Below are positions 19,578-28,486 of a stretch of 64,000 nucleotides of DNA, piece after piece. Within the stretch, counting starts at the first letter, position 1; each line of letters starts with the position of its first letter. A program made the translations under genes and the position numbers. Location: positions 1,674,001-1,738,000 of the forward strand of contig LR134353.1 of assembly GCA_900637135.1 (NCBI GenBank), given 5' to 3'. This DNA is from Mycolicibacterium flavescens. Lineage in GTDB: Bacteria > Actinomycetota > Actinomycetes > Mycobacteriales > Mycobacteriaceae. The notes under the pieces were generated by a model, which saw only the letters and a program-made list of their open reading frames with translations, ran no database searches and was not told the DNA's origin.

Positions 19578-20687
19578 ATGGCAGGGTTGGCTTCGGCACC
19601 CCTCGAGTCGCTCGACGTCGAGATGGAGCCCATACAACTGGTCGCCCCGGACGGGACGTCGACCACCTCGGACAGGGCCACCCGATACCGCAGAGACCTT
19701 CCGCCCGAGACACTCGCCTGGCTCTACGAGTCGATGGTCGTCACGCGCGACCTCGACGTCGAATTCGTCAACCTGCAGCGCCAAGGGGAGCTGGCGCTGT
19801 TCGCATCCTGTCGCGGCCAGGAGGCCGCGCAGATCGGCGCCGCGGCGTGCCTGCGCAAGACCGACTGGCTGTTCCCGCAATACCGCGAGATCGGCGCCTT
19901 CCTGGTCCGCGGCATCGCCCCGGCGCAGATCGCCGCCGTGTGGCGAGGCAAATGGCACGGCGGACTGGGCTTCACCGACAAGTGCGTCGCCCCGATCGCG
20001 ATCCCGATCGGCACCCACGGCCTGCACGCGGTCGGCGCGGCGATGGCGGCCGAGCGCTTGGGCGAGGACTCGGTGACGCTGGCGTTCGTCGGCGACGGGG
20101 CCACCAGCACGGGTGACGTCCACGAGGCGCTGAACTTCGCCGCGGTGTACCGGGCGCCGTGCGTGTTCTTCGTCCAGAACAACCAGTGGGCGATCTCGGT
20201 GCCGGTTCACCAGCAGATGGCGGGGCCGTCCATTGCCCATCGCGCAATCGGCTACGGAATGTCGGGGGTCCGCGTCGACGGCAACGACGTGCTCGCGTGC
20301 TTCGCCGTCACCGCCGAGGCCGCGCAGCGGGCCCGCGAAGGTCACGGTCCGACGCTCATCGAGGCCGTCACCTATCGGATGGGCCCGCACACCACCTCCG
20401 ACGACCCGAACCGGTACCGCAGCCCCGAAGAGGTGCAGCAGTGGGCGGCCCGCGACCCGATCGCGCGCTTCCGAACGTATCTGCAGTCGACCGGGGTGTG
20501 GCCCGAACGGCTCGAGGAGCGGGTCAGGGCCAGATCGAAACGGTTGCGCGCCGACCTGCGGGACGCGGTCGTCGGCGCCGAGGACTTCGACGTCACCGAG
20601 GTGTTCGACGCGGTGTACCACGACATCACGCCGGACCTCGCCGCCCAGCGCGAGCAACTCGCCGCCGAACTCGCGAAGGAGGCGTGA
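19578..20687 (+). CDS. bkdA: Branched-chain 2-oxo acid dehydrogenase E1 alpha
   Basis: The thiamine-diphosphate E1 alpha subunit (369 aa; Rv2497c, once named pdhA). The TPP motif begins GDGATSTGDVHEALNF at residue 172 and ends with NN at 201-202. The loop YRMGPHTTSDDPNRYRS is typical of branched-chain E1. The ATG at 19578 has an AGGAGG four bases upstream (19569-19574), so it is preferred to the earlier GTG at 19560. With bkdB and bkdC it decarboxylates the keto acids of leucine, isoleucine and valine. Confidence 0.92.
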   Translation: MAGLASAPLESLDVEMEPIQLVAPDGTSTTSDRATRYRRDLPPETLAWLYESMVVTRDLDVEFVNLQRQGELALFASCRGQEAAQIGAAACLRKTDWLFPQYREIGAFLVRGIAPAQIAAVWRGKWHGGLGFTDKCVAPIAIPIGTHGLHAVGAAMAAERLGEDSVTLAFVGDGATSTGDVHEALNFAAVYRAPCVFFVQNNQWAISVPVHQQMAGPSIAHRAIGYGMSGVRVDGNDVLACFAVTAEAAQRAREGHGPTLIEAVTYRMGPHTTSDDPNRYRSPEEVQQWAARDPIARFRTYLQSTGVWPERLEERVRARSKRLRADLRDAVVGAEDFDVTEVFDAVYHDITPDLAAQREQLAAELAKEA

Positions 20688-20688
20688 C

Positions 20689-21747
20689 ATGACGCAGATC
20701 ATCGAGCGTCCGTCGATGTTCGGCGAGGACGAACCTCCCGAGCCGCTGATGACCGCGATGCCGGCCGTACCGACGCTGACCATGGCGCAGGCCATCAACC
20801 GCGCACTGCACGACGAGATGGCCTCCGACGACCGGGTGCTGGTTTTCGGCGAGGACGTCGCGACCCTCGGCGGTGTCTTCCGGGTCACCGAGGGCCTGGC
20901 CGAAACCTTCGGCGCCCAGCGGTGTTTCGACACGCCGCTGGCCGAATCGGCGATCGTCGGAATCGCGATCGGCATGGCCCTTCGCGGCCTGATTCCGGTG
21001 CCGGAGATCCAGTTCGACGGGTTCGCCGCCCCGGCCTTCGACCAGATCGTCAGCCACTTGGCGAAATACCGGACGCGCACACGCGGCGACATCGACATGC
21101 CGGTCACGATCCGCATCCCCTCGTTCGGTGGAATCGGCGCGGTCGAACACCATTCCGAGTCGACCGAGACCCACTGGCTGCACAGCGCGGGCCTGAAGGT
21201 CGTCGTGCCCTCGACACCATCGGATGCGTATTGGCTGCTGCGGCAGTCGATCACCAGCCGCGACCCGGTCATCTACCTCGAGCCCAAACGCCGGTACTGG
21301 GCACGCGAACCCGTCGACACCTCGACCCCGGGTCTTCCTTTGGGTCGGGCGGCGATACGGCGCCCCGGCGCCGACGTCACCGTGCTCACCTACGGTCCGC
21401 TGGTAGCCACGGCGCTGAGCGCGGCGGACATCGCCGCCGAGCACCACGGCTGGAGCCTCGAGGTGATCGACCTGCGTACGCTCAATCCACTGGACTTCGA
21501 AGCGGTTTCGGAGTCGGTGCGGCGCACCGGCCGGGCCGTCGTGATGCACGAGGGACCCCGCACGCTGGGCTTCGGCGCCGAACTGGCGGCACGCATCGCA
21601 GAGGAGCTGTTCTACGACCTGGAGGCCCCGGTGCTGCGGGCGACCGGGTTCGACACCCCCTATCCGCCTGCGCGTCTCGAGAAGTTGTGGCTGCCAGGGG
21701 TGGACCGTCTGCTCGACTGCGTCGAACGAACGTTGGAGCAGCCATGA
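20689..21747 (+). CDS. bkdB: Branched-chain 2-oxo acid dehydrogenase E1 beta
   Basis: A 352-residue E1 beta subunit (Rv2496c). It has the pyrimidine-binding domain start [20 protein letters not shown], the [18 protein letters not shown] segment and the C-terminal transketolase domain around [13 protein letters not shown]. The ATG is one base after the bkdA stop, and its own stop overlaps the bkdC start by four bases, so the three subunits are coupled. An N-terminal extension of about 20 residues precedes the domain. Confidence 0.92.
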   Translation: MTQIIERPSMFGEDEPPEPLMTAMPAVPTLTMAQAINRALHDEMASDDRVLVFGEDVATLGGVFRVTEGLAETFGAQRCFDTPLAESAIVGIAIGMALRGLIPVPEIQFDGFAAPAFDQIVSHLAKYRTRTRGDIDMPVTIRIPSFGGIGAVEHHSESTETHWLHSAGLKVVVPSTPSDAYWLLRQSITSRDPVIYLEPKRRYWAREPVDTSTPGLPLGRAAIRRPGADVTVLTYGPLVATALSAADIAAEHHGWSLEVIDLRTLNPLDFEAVSESVRRTGRAVVMHEGPRTLGFGAELAARIAEELFYDLEAPVLRATGFDTPYPPARLEKLWLPGVDRLLDCVERTLEQP

Positions 21748-22916
21748 CCGTGATGGACTTCTTAGTGCCCGACCTCGGCGAGGGACTCGAGGACGCGACG
21801 ATCAACGCGTGGAGCGTCGCGGTCGGCGACGAGGTCGAACTCAACCAGACGCTGTGCACCGTCGAGACCAACAAGGCCGAGGTCGAGATCCCCAGCCCGT
21901 ACGCGGGCCGCGTGGTCGAACTTGGCGGCGGCGAAGGCGAGACGCTGGCGGTCGGCGCGATGCTGGTGCGCATCGCGACCGAGGCCGAACCGCCCGCAGA
22001 GAAGCGCAAACCCGTACTCGTCGGCTACGGCGCCGACGCGGCGATGGACCACAGCAGGCGAGCGACGGCACCGCCGCACCGCGTCCGCGCCAAGCCGCCG
22101 GTGCGCAAGCTGGCCGCGGAGCTGAACGTGGATCTGGCCGCGCTGACGGGCTCCGGCCCCGACGGTGTCATCACCCGTGAAGACGTGCTCGCCGCGGCGG
22201 GCCGGTCCGCGCCCAGCCCCGACATGGTGACGGTGAGCGGTGTGCAGGCCGAGATGGCTCGGCGGATGACCATGTCGCGCAGGCAGATTCCCGACGCACA
22301 CACCGCGGTGCAGGTGGACGGGACCGACCTGCTGCGGCTGCGCGATCGGCTGCGCGACCGTGCCGACGAGGACGCGCCGATCACGCCGTTCGTGCTCACG
22401 CTGCGACTGCTGACCATCGCACTGCGACACCACCCCAACCTGAACGCCACGTGGGTCGACACCACCGACGGCGCTCAGATCCACCTGCATTCGGCCGTAC
22501 ACCTTGGGTTCGGTGTCGCCGCGCCGCGCGGCCTGTTGGTGCCCGTCGTCAGCGATGCGCACCTCAAGACCACCCGCCAACTCGCGGCCGAGGTGGCCCG
22601 GCTCATTCGCAACGCACGCGCGGGCACGCTGAAACCGACCGAGCTGCAGGGCTCGACGTTCACGGTGTCGAACTTCGGCGCGCTCGGCCTCGACGACGGA
22701 GTGCCCGTCATCAACTACCCCGAAGCCGCCATCCTCGGCGTCGGCTCGCTCAAAGCGCGCGCCGTCGTGGTCGACGACGCCGTCGTCGCGCGTCCGACGA
22801 TGAACCTCACCTGCGCGTTCGACCACCGCATCGCCGACGGCGCGCAGGTGGCGGCGTTCCTGTGCGACCTGCGCGATCTGATCGAAGCGCCGGACACGGC
22901 GCTGCTCGATCTGTAG
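21744..22916 (+). CDS. bkdC: Branched-chain 2-oxo acid dehydrogenase E2 (lipoamide acyltransferase)
   Basis: The E2 core of the complex, 390 residues (Rv2495c). It has an N-terminal lipoyl domain with lipoyl-lysine Lys44 in VETNKAEVE, a peripheral-subunit-binding domain near 118-155 ([17 protein letters not shown]) and the catalytic domain with FDHRIADG (His361, Asp365). A single lipoyl domain is usual for mycobacterial BkdC. No E3 gene is in the operon, so the complex must share a dihydrolipoamide dehydrogenase encoded elsewhere. Confidence 0.93.
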   Translation: MTVMDFLVPDLGEGLEDATINAWSVAVGDEVELNQTLCTVETNKAEVEIPSPYAGRVVELGGGEGETLAVGAMLVRIATEAEPPAEKRKPVLVGYGADAAMDHSRRATAPPHRVRAKPPVRKLAAELNVDLAALTGSGPDGVITREDVLAAAGRSAPSPDMVTVSGVQAEMARRMTMSRRQIPDAHTAVQVDGTDLLRLRDRLRDRADEDAPITPFVLTLRLLTIALRHHPNLNATWVDTTDGAQIHLHSAVHLGFGVAAPRGLLVPVVSDAHLKTTRQLAAEVARLIRNARAGTLKPTELQGSTFTVSNFGALGLDDGVPVINYPEAAILGVGSLKARAVVVDDAVVARPTMNLTCAFDHRIADGAQVAAFLCDLRDLIEAPDTALLDL

Positions 22917-22921
22917 CGCCT

Positions 22922-23302
22922 ATGGCTCACGGCGGTTCATGCCCGTGCGGCAGCGGAGACGTCTACGCCGCGTGCTGCGAACCCCTGCACGACGGTGCGC
23001 GCCTCGCCGCCACGGCCGAGGAGCTGATGCGATCGCGCTACTCTGCGTTCGCCAAAGGCCTTGTGGACTACCTCTTCACGACGTGGCATCCGCGGACGCG
23101 ACCGTCCGATGTCACCCTCGACGACGAAGTGACCTGGACCGGACTGGTCATCAGCGATGTGGTGGCCGGCGGCGAGACCGACGACCGCGGTGAGGTCGAG
23201 TTCACGGCCCGCTACCTTCGGGCGGGCCAGCCCGGCGCGATGGACGAGCGCAGCCGGTTCGATCGCAGAGTGGGACGCTGGTTCTACGTCGGCCGCGTCT
23301 AG
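22922..23302 (+). CDS. YchJ/UPF0225-family SEC-C protein
   Basis: A 126-residue protein with an N-terminal zinc-binding SEC-C-like motif (CPCGSGDVYAACC, residues 8-20) and the YchJ-type NTF2-like domain (AEELMRSRYSAFAKGLVDYL, then TWHPRTRPSD). The family has no settled function. It starts five bases after the bkdC stop and so probably belongs to the operon. Confidence 0.78.
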   Translation: MAHGGSCPCGSGDVYAACCEPLHDGARLAATAEELMRSRYSAFAKGLVDYLFTTWHPRTRPSDVTLDDEVTWTGLVISDVVAGGETDDRGEVEFTARYLRAGQPGAMDERSRFDRRVGRWFYVGRV

Positions 23303-23303
23303 G

Positions 23304-24056
23304 TCATCTGCGCCGCGCCGCGGCGAGCAGTTCGGCGAACTCGGGGGATTGGATCGAGGCCGCCTGCGGACCGAGTTCGGTGTCGACCGCGATGCGGTGC
23401 TGGTCGGTGTCGACGACGCCGGGGTTGGCGGTCGCCCGCATCGACGCCTTGGTCGCGAGCACCACCTCGCGCGGTGCTCCCGCCGGCCCCTTGGCCAGTT
23501 CTCTCGCCGCGGCCACGGGATCGTCGGCGACCTCGAGCGCCAGGCCGTACCGGACGGCGGCCTCGGCATCGAAGCGCATGCCGAACAGCAGCGACGCGCG
23601 GGCGGCCTGCGGGCCGATCGCGCGCTGCAGCATCCAGGTCGCGCCTCCGCCGGGGTGGATGCCCAACTTCTGGAATCGGGGGTCGAACAGCGCGGCGGGC
23701 CCGGCGATGCGCACGTCGGCTGCCAGCGCCAGGTTCAGCCCGGCGCCGACGGCGGGGCCGTTCACCGCCGCGATGGTCGGCAGCGCGCAGTTGGCGACGG
23801 CGAGGAAGCCGTCGTAGATCTTGCGCAGCCCGTCCTCGGTCGCCGAGCCGAGTGCGCTCAGATCGGCGCCCGCGCAGAACGCCTTGCCCGCGCCGGTGAC
23901 GATCACCGCGTGCACATCCGGATCGGCTTCGGCGGCGTCGACGGCTTCGCGCAGCGCGGTGGAGATCTCGAACGTCACCGCATTTCGGCGCTCCGGGTCG
24001 TTGACGGTGAGCACCGCGACGCGGTCTTGGATGTCGATAAGTACCGGATCAGTCAC
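23304..24056 (-). CDS. Enoyl-CoA hydratase/isomerase family protein
   Basis: A 250-residue crotonase with the oxyanion segment [12 protein letters not shown] (residues about 59-70) and the conserved [20 protein letters not shown] block (about 98-117). The usual second catalytic glutamate region reads [15 protein letters not shown], with no acidic residue at either classical position, so strict hydratase activity is doubtful. It resembles EchA14 (Rv2486), which lies nearby in M. tuberculosis. It converges on the bkd operon with one base between stops. Confidence 0.85.
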   Translation of the reverse strand: MTDPVLIDIQDRVAVLTVNDPERRNAVTFEISTALREAVDAAEADPDVHAVIVTGAGKAFCAGADLSALGSATEDGLRKIYDGFLAVANCALPTIAAVNGPAVGAGLNLALAADVRIAGPAALFDPRFQKLGIHPGGGATWMLQRAIGPQAARASLLFGMRFDAEAAVRYGLALEVADDPVAAARELAKGPAGAPREVVLATKASMRATANPGVVDTDQHRIAVDTELGPQAASIQSPEFAELLAAARRR

Positions 24057-24076
24057 CGGCTCAGCCTAGTGACCCG

Positions 24077-24457
24077 TCAGGGGGCGACGGTCAGCGTGAC
24101 GTTGTGCAGCGCCACCGCGACATCGCTGGGCAGGATGTCGACGAAGGTCGGGACGTCGCGGATCGCGCCGCCCGAGGCGATCAGGTTTCCGGGATAGCTG
24201 GGGCTGCAAGGGAAGCCATGGCAGCGGTACCAGAAGCCCGGTGCGCTCTGGTAGGGAAACATACTGGGCGCCTGGTCGACCCGGTAGCGGCCGGGTTCGA
24301 TGGAGGCCGTGGTCCAGCCCGGTCTCGGGTTCGTGGTGACGTTGAAGACGCCGTTGCTGCCGTAGCTGGGCGGGGGCGCGGCATACGCGGGCAGGGCAAG
24401 CGCGATGGCCATCGCGCCTGCCCACACCGCGGCGGCGATCCCGCGCCTCGAGTTCAC
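24077..24457 (-). CDS. Secreted hypothetical protein
   Basis: A 126-residue protein with a Sec signal peptide (RRGIAAAVWAGAMAIALALPAYA, cleavage near residue 26). The mature part is a compact 100-residue domain with one likely disulphide (CHGFPC) and segments typical of mycobacterial secreted proteins (EPGRYRV). Function unrecognised. It is 20 bp downstream of the crotonase start on the same strand. Confidence 0.75.
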   Translation of the reverse strand: MNSRRGIAAAVWAGAMAIALALPAYAAPPPSYGSNGVFNVTTNPRPGWTTASIEPGRYRVDQAPSMFPYQSAPGFWYRCHGFPCSPSYPGNLIASGGAIRDVPTFVDILPSDVAVALHNVTLTVAP

Positions 24458-24523
24458 GCCGCTGAGTCTATCGACCGGGCACTGCCACCAGGGAGATATC
24501 GCCCGACCGGTGGACCAGGGCCG

Positions 24524-25957
24524 TCAGGCGGCGGCGTCGGCCCCCGCCTTCGCGCCCTCACCGGGTGCACCGGCGTTGCCGCCCGCGGCGTCGTTTTCAG
24601 CATCGTCTGCGGTGCCGAGCGCCGGGCCGGTGACAGCGGAATCATCATGCCGCTGAACGCGTTTCGGGCCGAAGCTGTCGCGGAGCTTGCCCGGCAGGGC
24701 TCGCACGCTGTCGCGCAGCACGTTGAGCTGTGGTCGGCGCTTCTGCGCGGTATCCGGGTCGCCCGCGCCGGTCGGTCGAGTCGTGTGCGCGTTGGCCAGA
24801 GTGTTGGAGTCGGTCCGCCGTTGCGTCGTCTCCGGTTCGACCGTCGGCTCCGGGTCCACCGTCGTCTCCTGCTCGACCGCCGTTTCGGGTTGCACTGTCG
24901 GCCGCGGCGAGGACGCCGCCGAAAGACCCTGCAGGATCGCGCCGGGGACCTTCACCGCCGTGGCCAACAACTCGTCGGGCGGGGGAGCGATCCGGGCCGG
25001 GCGGTAGGCGCTCGGATCCCGGGGGATCGGATTGCCGCCGTAGTAGGCCGAGTCGACGGCCAGCTTCAGCACCGGCCCGGTGAGCTCGGCGAGCTGGTCG
25101 CCGAAGACGTCGCGGATCAGCCGGGTCAGTGGAAGCTCTTCGGCGGTGTAGGTGACGTAGGTGGTGTTGCCCCTCTCGGTCACATAGGCCGTGATCCGGT
25201 CGCCGGTGGGAGCGCTGCACTGCGCGTCCGGACAGTCCAGGACGCCCCCGGTCGCGAGGATCGCGCAGGTGTTGGCGTCGCAGTGAACGGTGGGCTTGCC
25301 CTCGGCGTCCACCGGGAGTTCGCGCTCGGACTGGTTGAGCCGGGTGTAGAGGTAGCCGACCAGAGAGTTGACCGCGGCGACGGGGTTCAGCACGTCGGCC
25401 GGGGCGTTGGAGTTGTAGTCGTACTCGTAGCCGGTGTTGACGACGCGCAGCGCGGGCACGTTGCTCGGGGTCGGGATCGGGTTCACCCCGATCAGCGCGA
25501 ACCACGGATATCGGGTGCCGAAGCCGCCGTCGGGCCGCGCCACGTCGTTGTCGAGGATGAAGACGGTGTCCTTCAGATCCGTCCGATTCCGCAGGAGCAG
25601 CAAACTGGCGTTCGCCGCGCCCCAGCCGGACGCCAATACCGCGTTGTGTTCGCCGGCGTGGTCGCGCAGGGCCTGCTCGATGCCGCCAGGACCGGTGCGG
25701 AAGTCGACGTAGACGACGTCGCCGCCGCCGTGGTAGTCCGTGTACCGGGGAGTGTCGAACTTCCCGCCGAAGAACTCCGCCACGCCCGCCCCAGTCGGGT
25801 TCGTCGAGCTGCCCACGACGATGAGGGCGGTCAGATCGACCACCGTCGAGGCGATGGAGGCCGGCTGGGTGGCCGCGAGGCCGACGACACAGGTAGCGAC
25901 CCCCGCGGCGGCCACGCCCGTCGCCAACCGCGTCCACCTTTTGCCCGAAGCGGCCAT
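24524..25957 (-). CDS. Exported PE-PPE-domain (alpha/beta-hydrolase-like) protein
   Basis: A 477-residue protein with an N-terminal signal or anchor (about 8-35), a PE-PPE domain (about 40-300) and a long Pro/Thr/Glu-rich disordered tail (about 330-477). The domain is recognisable from LIVVGSSTNPTGAGVAEFF, NAVLASGWGAANAS and the VVNTGYEYDYNSNAPAD region. Where the family normally has a Gly-x-Ser-x-Gly/Ala elbow, this one reads GWGAA, so the nucleophile serine is absent at that position. The ATG at 25957 is preferred because GGAGG lies seven bases upstream. Confidence 0.8.
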   Translation of the reverse strand: MAASGKRWTRLATGVAAAGVATCVVGLAATQPASIASTVVDLTALIVVGSSTNPTGAGVAEFFGGKFDTPRYTDYHGGGDVVYVDFRTGPGGIEQALRDHAGEHNAVLASGWGAANASLLLLRNRTDLKDTVFILDNDVARPDGGFGTRYPWFALIGVNPIPTPSNVPALRVVNTGYEYDYNSNAPADVLNPVAAVNSLVGYLYTRLNQSERELPVDAEGKPTVHCDANTCAILATGGVLDCPDAQCSAPTGDRITAYVTERGNTTYVTYTAEELPLTRLIRDVFGDQLAELTGPVLKLAVDSAYYGGNPIPRDPSAYRPARIAPPPDELLATAVKVPGAILQGLSAASSPRPTVQPETAVEQETTVDPEPTVEPETTQRRTDSNTLANAHTTRPTGAGDPDTAQKRRPQLNVLRDSVRALPGKLRDSFGPKRVQRHDDSAVTGPALGTADDAENDAAGGNAGAPGEGAKAGADAAA

Positions 25958-26019
25958 CCTTCGCCCTCCCACCCCATGCGCAGCAAACATCAACGCTTGG
26001 CGTGATAGTACGCGACGGG

Positions 26020-26772
26020 CTACAGCTTGGCGATCAGAGCCGCGGCGCGGACGTCTTCGCCGACGGTCAGCGCGATGTCCACGGCGTCACCGCGGCGCGC
26101 CCACCCGATGGTCACGTCCTCGCCGTACCGGATGGGCCTGCGGTATTCGACCACCGTGCGGTACGGGGCGCGACCGAGGTCGGGTACGTGCGCCATCACT
26201 TCGTGGATGGCGTGCCAGTAGGCGGTGTTGGTGACATGTTCGAAGATGTCGATGTCGGTGCGACGCAGCGGGAACGGCACCACCTCGTCGGCGTCCTCGA
26301 GGTTGGTCAGCCAGGGCCGCCACTTGAGGCGGAGTTCGTCGGTGGTGGTGGCGAACCGCGCGATGAGGCTGTCCGAGGCGCGCTGCGGCGTCAGCGTCTT
26401 GCTGTTGATGGCGATCCAGAAGCCTTCGGTCTCGATGCGGCCGCCGTCGCTGCCGACCAGGTCGACGCGCATCGTGCACCACCGGGTGGACAGCGCAGAG
26501 CACCAGCGGCTGAACGAGATCTCGTTGGGGAACTCGATCGGCTCGATCACATCGATGACCGTGCGTTGGACGAGCCAATGGGGGTGGTCGTCGGCCTCGC
26601 CTGCGTCGACGAGGTTCTCCGCCCCGACCTCCTGGATGTAGCGCGCAACGCCGTCGAGGCGCAGGTGCAGGTCGCCGTCGATGTCGCCCGTGGCCACCCG
26701 CCACGCTGTGCGATAGACGTATCCCGTATCCGGCAGCGGGCTCAGCCGGTGCTCGAGGTCGTTGGTCGGCAT
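26020..26772 (-). CDS. Acyl-ACP thioesterase-like double hot-dog protein
   Basis: A 250-residue protein of the FatA/acyl-ACP thioesterase type with two tandem hot-dog domains (about 15-140 and 160-250). Supporting segments are VYRTAWRVATGDIDGDLHLR, LDGVARYIQEVGAENL and the second-domain RRTDIDIFEHVTNTAYWHAI with the D-x-x-x-H-x-x-N catalytic pattern. It probably hydrolyses acyl-ACP or acyl-CoA to free fatty acid in the cytosol. It stands alone beside tRNA-Arg. Confidence 0.8.
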   Translation of the reverse strand: MPTNDLEHRLSPLPDTGYVYRTAWRVATGDIDGDLHLRLDGVARYIQEVGAENLVDAGEADDHPHWLVQRTVIDVIEPIEFPNEISFSRWCSALSTRWCTMRVDLVGSDGGRIETEGFWIAINSKTLTPQRASDSLIARFATTTDELRLKWRPWLTNLEDADEVVPFPLRRTDIDIFEHVTNTAYWHAIHEVMAHVPDLGRAPYRTVVEYRRPIRYGEDVTIGWARRGDAVDIALTVGEDVRAAALIAKL

Positions 26773-26809
26773 CGGGTCAAGTATGTCCGGACCGAAATCC
26801 GGCGATGAG

Positions 26810-26882
26810 CGCCCCCGGCAGGGATCGAACCTGCGACCAGCCGCTTAGAAGGCGGCTGCTCTATCCGCTGAGCTACGGGGGC
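26810..26882 (-). tRNA. tRNA-Arg (UCU)
   Basis: A cloverleaf on the minus strand: acceptor GCCCCCG/CGGGGGC with discriminator G, D-arm TAGCTCAGCGGATAGAGC, anticodon stem GCCGC/GCGGC around CTTCTAA (anticodon TCT) and T-arm AGGTTCGATCCCT. CCA is not encoded. Confidence 0.95.
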
Positions 26883-27001
26883 AACGCCACGAGAGTCTAT
26901 CGCCAGGGCCTGCAGGCTCACGGATTAAAGCCGCCTCGCCGCCTCGCACCGCCGACTAGCGTGGTGGCCACACGATCACGAGCAGGAGGACGCGACGGCC
27001 C

Positions 27002-28486
27002 ATGAGCGACGTGCCGGAACTCGACGCGGCGGGACTCCCTGAGGAACTCAGCCCACTCGACCAGATCCTGCACCGCGGCGAGGCCAATCCGCGTACCCGC
27101 TCGGGGATCATGACCGTCGAGCTTCTGGACTGCGCGCCGGACTGGGATACGTTCCGCGCCAAGTTCGACGCCGCCTCGCGCAAGGTTCTGCGGCTGCGGC
27201 AGAAGGTCGTGATGCCGACGCTGCCGACCGTGGCGCCGAGGTGGGTGGTGGACCCCGACTTCAACCTCGACTTCCACCTCCGTCGGGTGCGCGCCCCGCA
27301 ACCCGGCACGTTCCGTCAGGTGCTCGACCTCGCCGAGGTGGCCGCGCAGTCGCCGCTCGACATCTCCCGGCCGCTGTGGACGGCAACGCTGGTCGAGGGG
27401 CTCGCCGACGACCGCGCCGCGATGGTCGTTCACCTCAGCCATGCGGTCACCGACGGGGTCGGCGGAGTCGAGATGTTCGCCAATCTCTATGACCTCGAGC
27501 GCGACCCGTCGCCGCAGCCGCTGCCGCCCCTTCCCATCCCGCAGGACCTGTCGCCCAACGACCTGATGCGCCAAGGGCTCGTCCGGCTGCCCGGCACCAT
27601 CGCGGGTCGCGTGCGCGGAGCGTTGTTCGGCGCCGCGCACGTCGCAGGGGAGGTGATCCGCGACCCGATCTCCCGGCTCGGCGGCGCTGTCGGATACGCC
27701 ATGTCGGGTGCGCGCGTGATCGGTCCGGTCGCCGATCCGTCGCCAGTGCTGCGGCGACGCAGCCTGTCGTCGCGCAGCGAAGCCATCGACATCGAGTTCG
27801 GCATCCTGCACCGGGCCGCCAAGGCGGCCGGCGGTTCGATCAACGACGCGTATCTGGCGGGTTTGTGCGGCGCGCTGCGGCTCTACCACGAAGCCAAGGG
27901 CGTACCGCTCGACACGCTGCCGATGGCCGTTCCGGTCAACCTCCGCTCGGACGCGGACCCGGCGGGCGGAAACCGGTTCGCGGGTCTGAACCTCGCCGCG
28001 CCGATCGGCCTGACGGACCCCGAGATCCGCATCCGCAACATCCGCTCGCAGATGACCACCAAGCGCGAGGAACGCGCGATCGACATGGTCAGCGCCATCG
28101 CTCCGTTGGTCGGCCTGCTACCCGACACCGCCCTCGAGACGATGGCCGGCTCGATCGTGAACTCCGACGTCCAGGCCAGCAATGTCCCGGTGTACGCGGG
28201 GGACACCTACATCGCGGGCGCAAAAGTCCTGCGCCAGTACGGACTTGGCCCGCTGCCGGGCGTGGCGATGATGGTGGTGCTGATCTCGCGCTCGGGGTAC
28301 TGCACGATCACCACCCGCTACGACCGCGCGGCGATCACCGACCAGGAGTTGTGGGCGCGCTGCCTGCTGTCGGGTTTCGACGAGGTCCTCGCCCTGGGCG
28401 GCGACGGTCGAGCCGAACCCGCCTCGTTCACCGTCGACCCGGCCCCTTCCACTGTCTCGTCGTCGAATGGGAGTGCAGCGCAATGA
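27002..28486 (+). CDS. WS/DGAT family O-acyltransferase
   Basis: A 494-residue wax ester synthase/diacylglycerol acyltransferase-like protein (Rv2484c-like) that would transfer acyl groups to diacylglycerol or alcohols at the membrane. The catalytic HxxxDG is present as HAVTDG (His147, Asp151), but the first histidine of the classical HHxxxDG is replaced by serine. Later family blocks are visible: NDAYLAGLCGALR, the MAVPVNLR motif and NVPVYAGDTYIAG. It is the first gene of a coupled operon with the PlsC fusion and plsB2, overlapping the former by four bases. Confidence 0.88.
   Translation: MSDVPELDAAGLPEELSPLDQILHRGEANPRTRSGIMTVELLDCAPDWDTFRAKFDAASRKVLRLRQKVVMPTLPTVAPRWVVDPDFNLDFHLRRVRAPQPGTFRQVLDLAEVAAQSPLDISRPLWTATLVEGLADDRAAMVVHLSHAVTDGVGGVEMFANLYDLERDPSPQPLPPLPIPQDLSPNDLMRQGLVRLPGTIAGRVRGALFGAAHVAGEVIRDPISRLGGAVGYAMSGARVIGPVADPSPVLRRRSLSSRSEAIDIEFGILHRAAKAAGGSINDAYLAGLCGALRLYHEAKGVPLDTLPMAVPVNLRSDADPAGGNRFAGLNLAAPIGLTDPEIRIRNIRSQMTTKREERAIDMVSAIAPLVGLLPDTALETMAGSIVNSDVQASNVPVYAGDTYIAGAKVLRQYGLGPLPGVAMMVVLISRSGYCTITTRYDRAAITDQELWARCLLSGFDEVLALGGDGRAEPASFTVDPAPSTVSSSNGSAAQ

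Noticed and set aside
20922..21743. Upstream extension of the bkdC frame
   Set aside because: It overlaps bkdB throughout; the lipoyl domain starts exactly at the ATG at 21744, which overlaps the bkdB stop.
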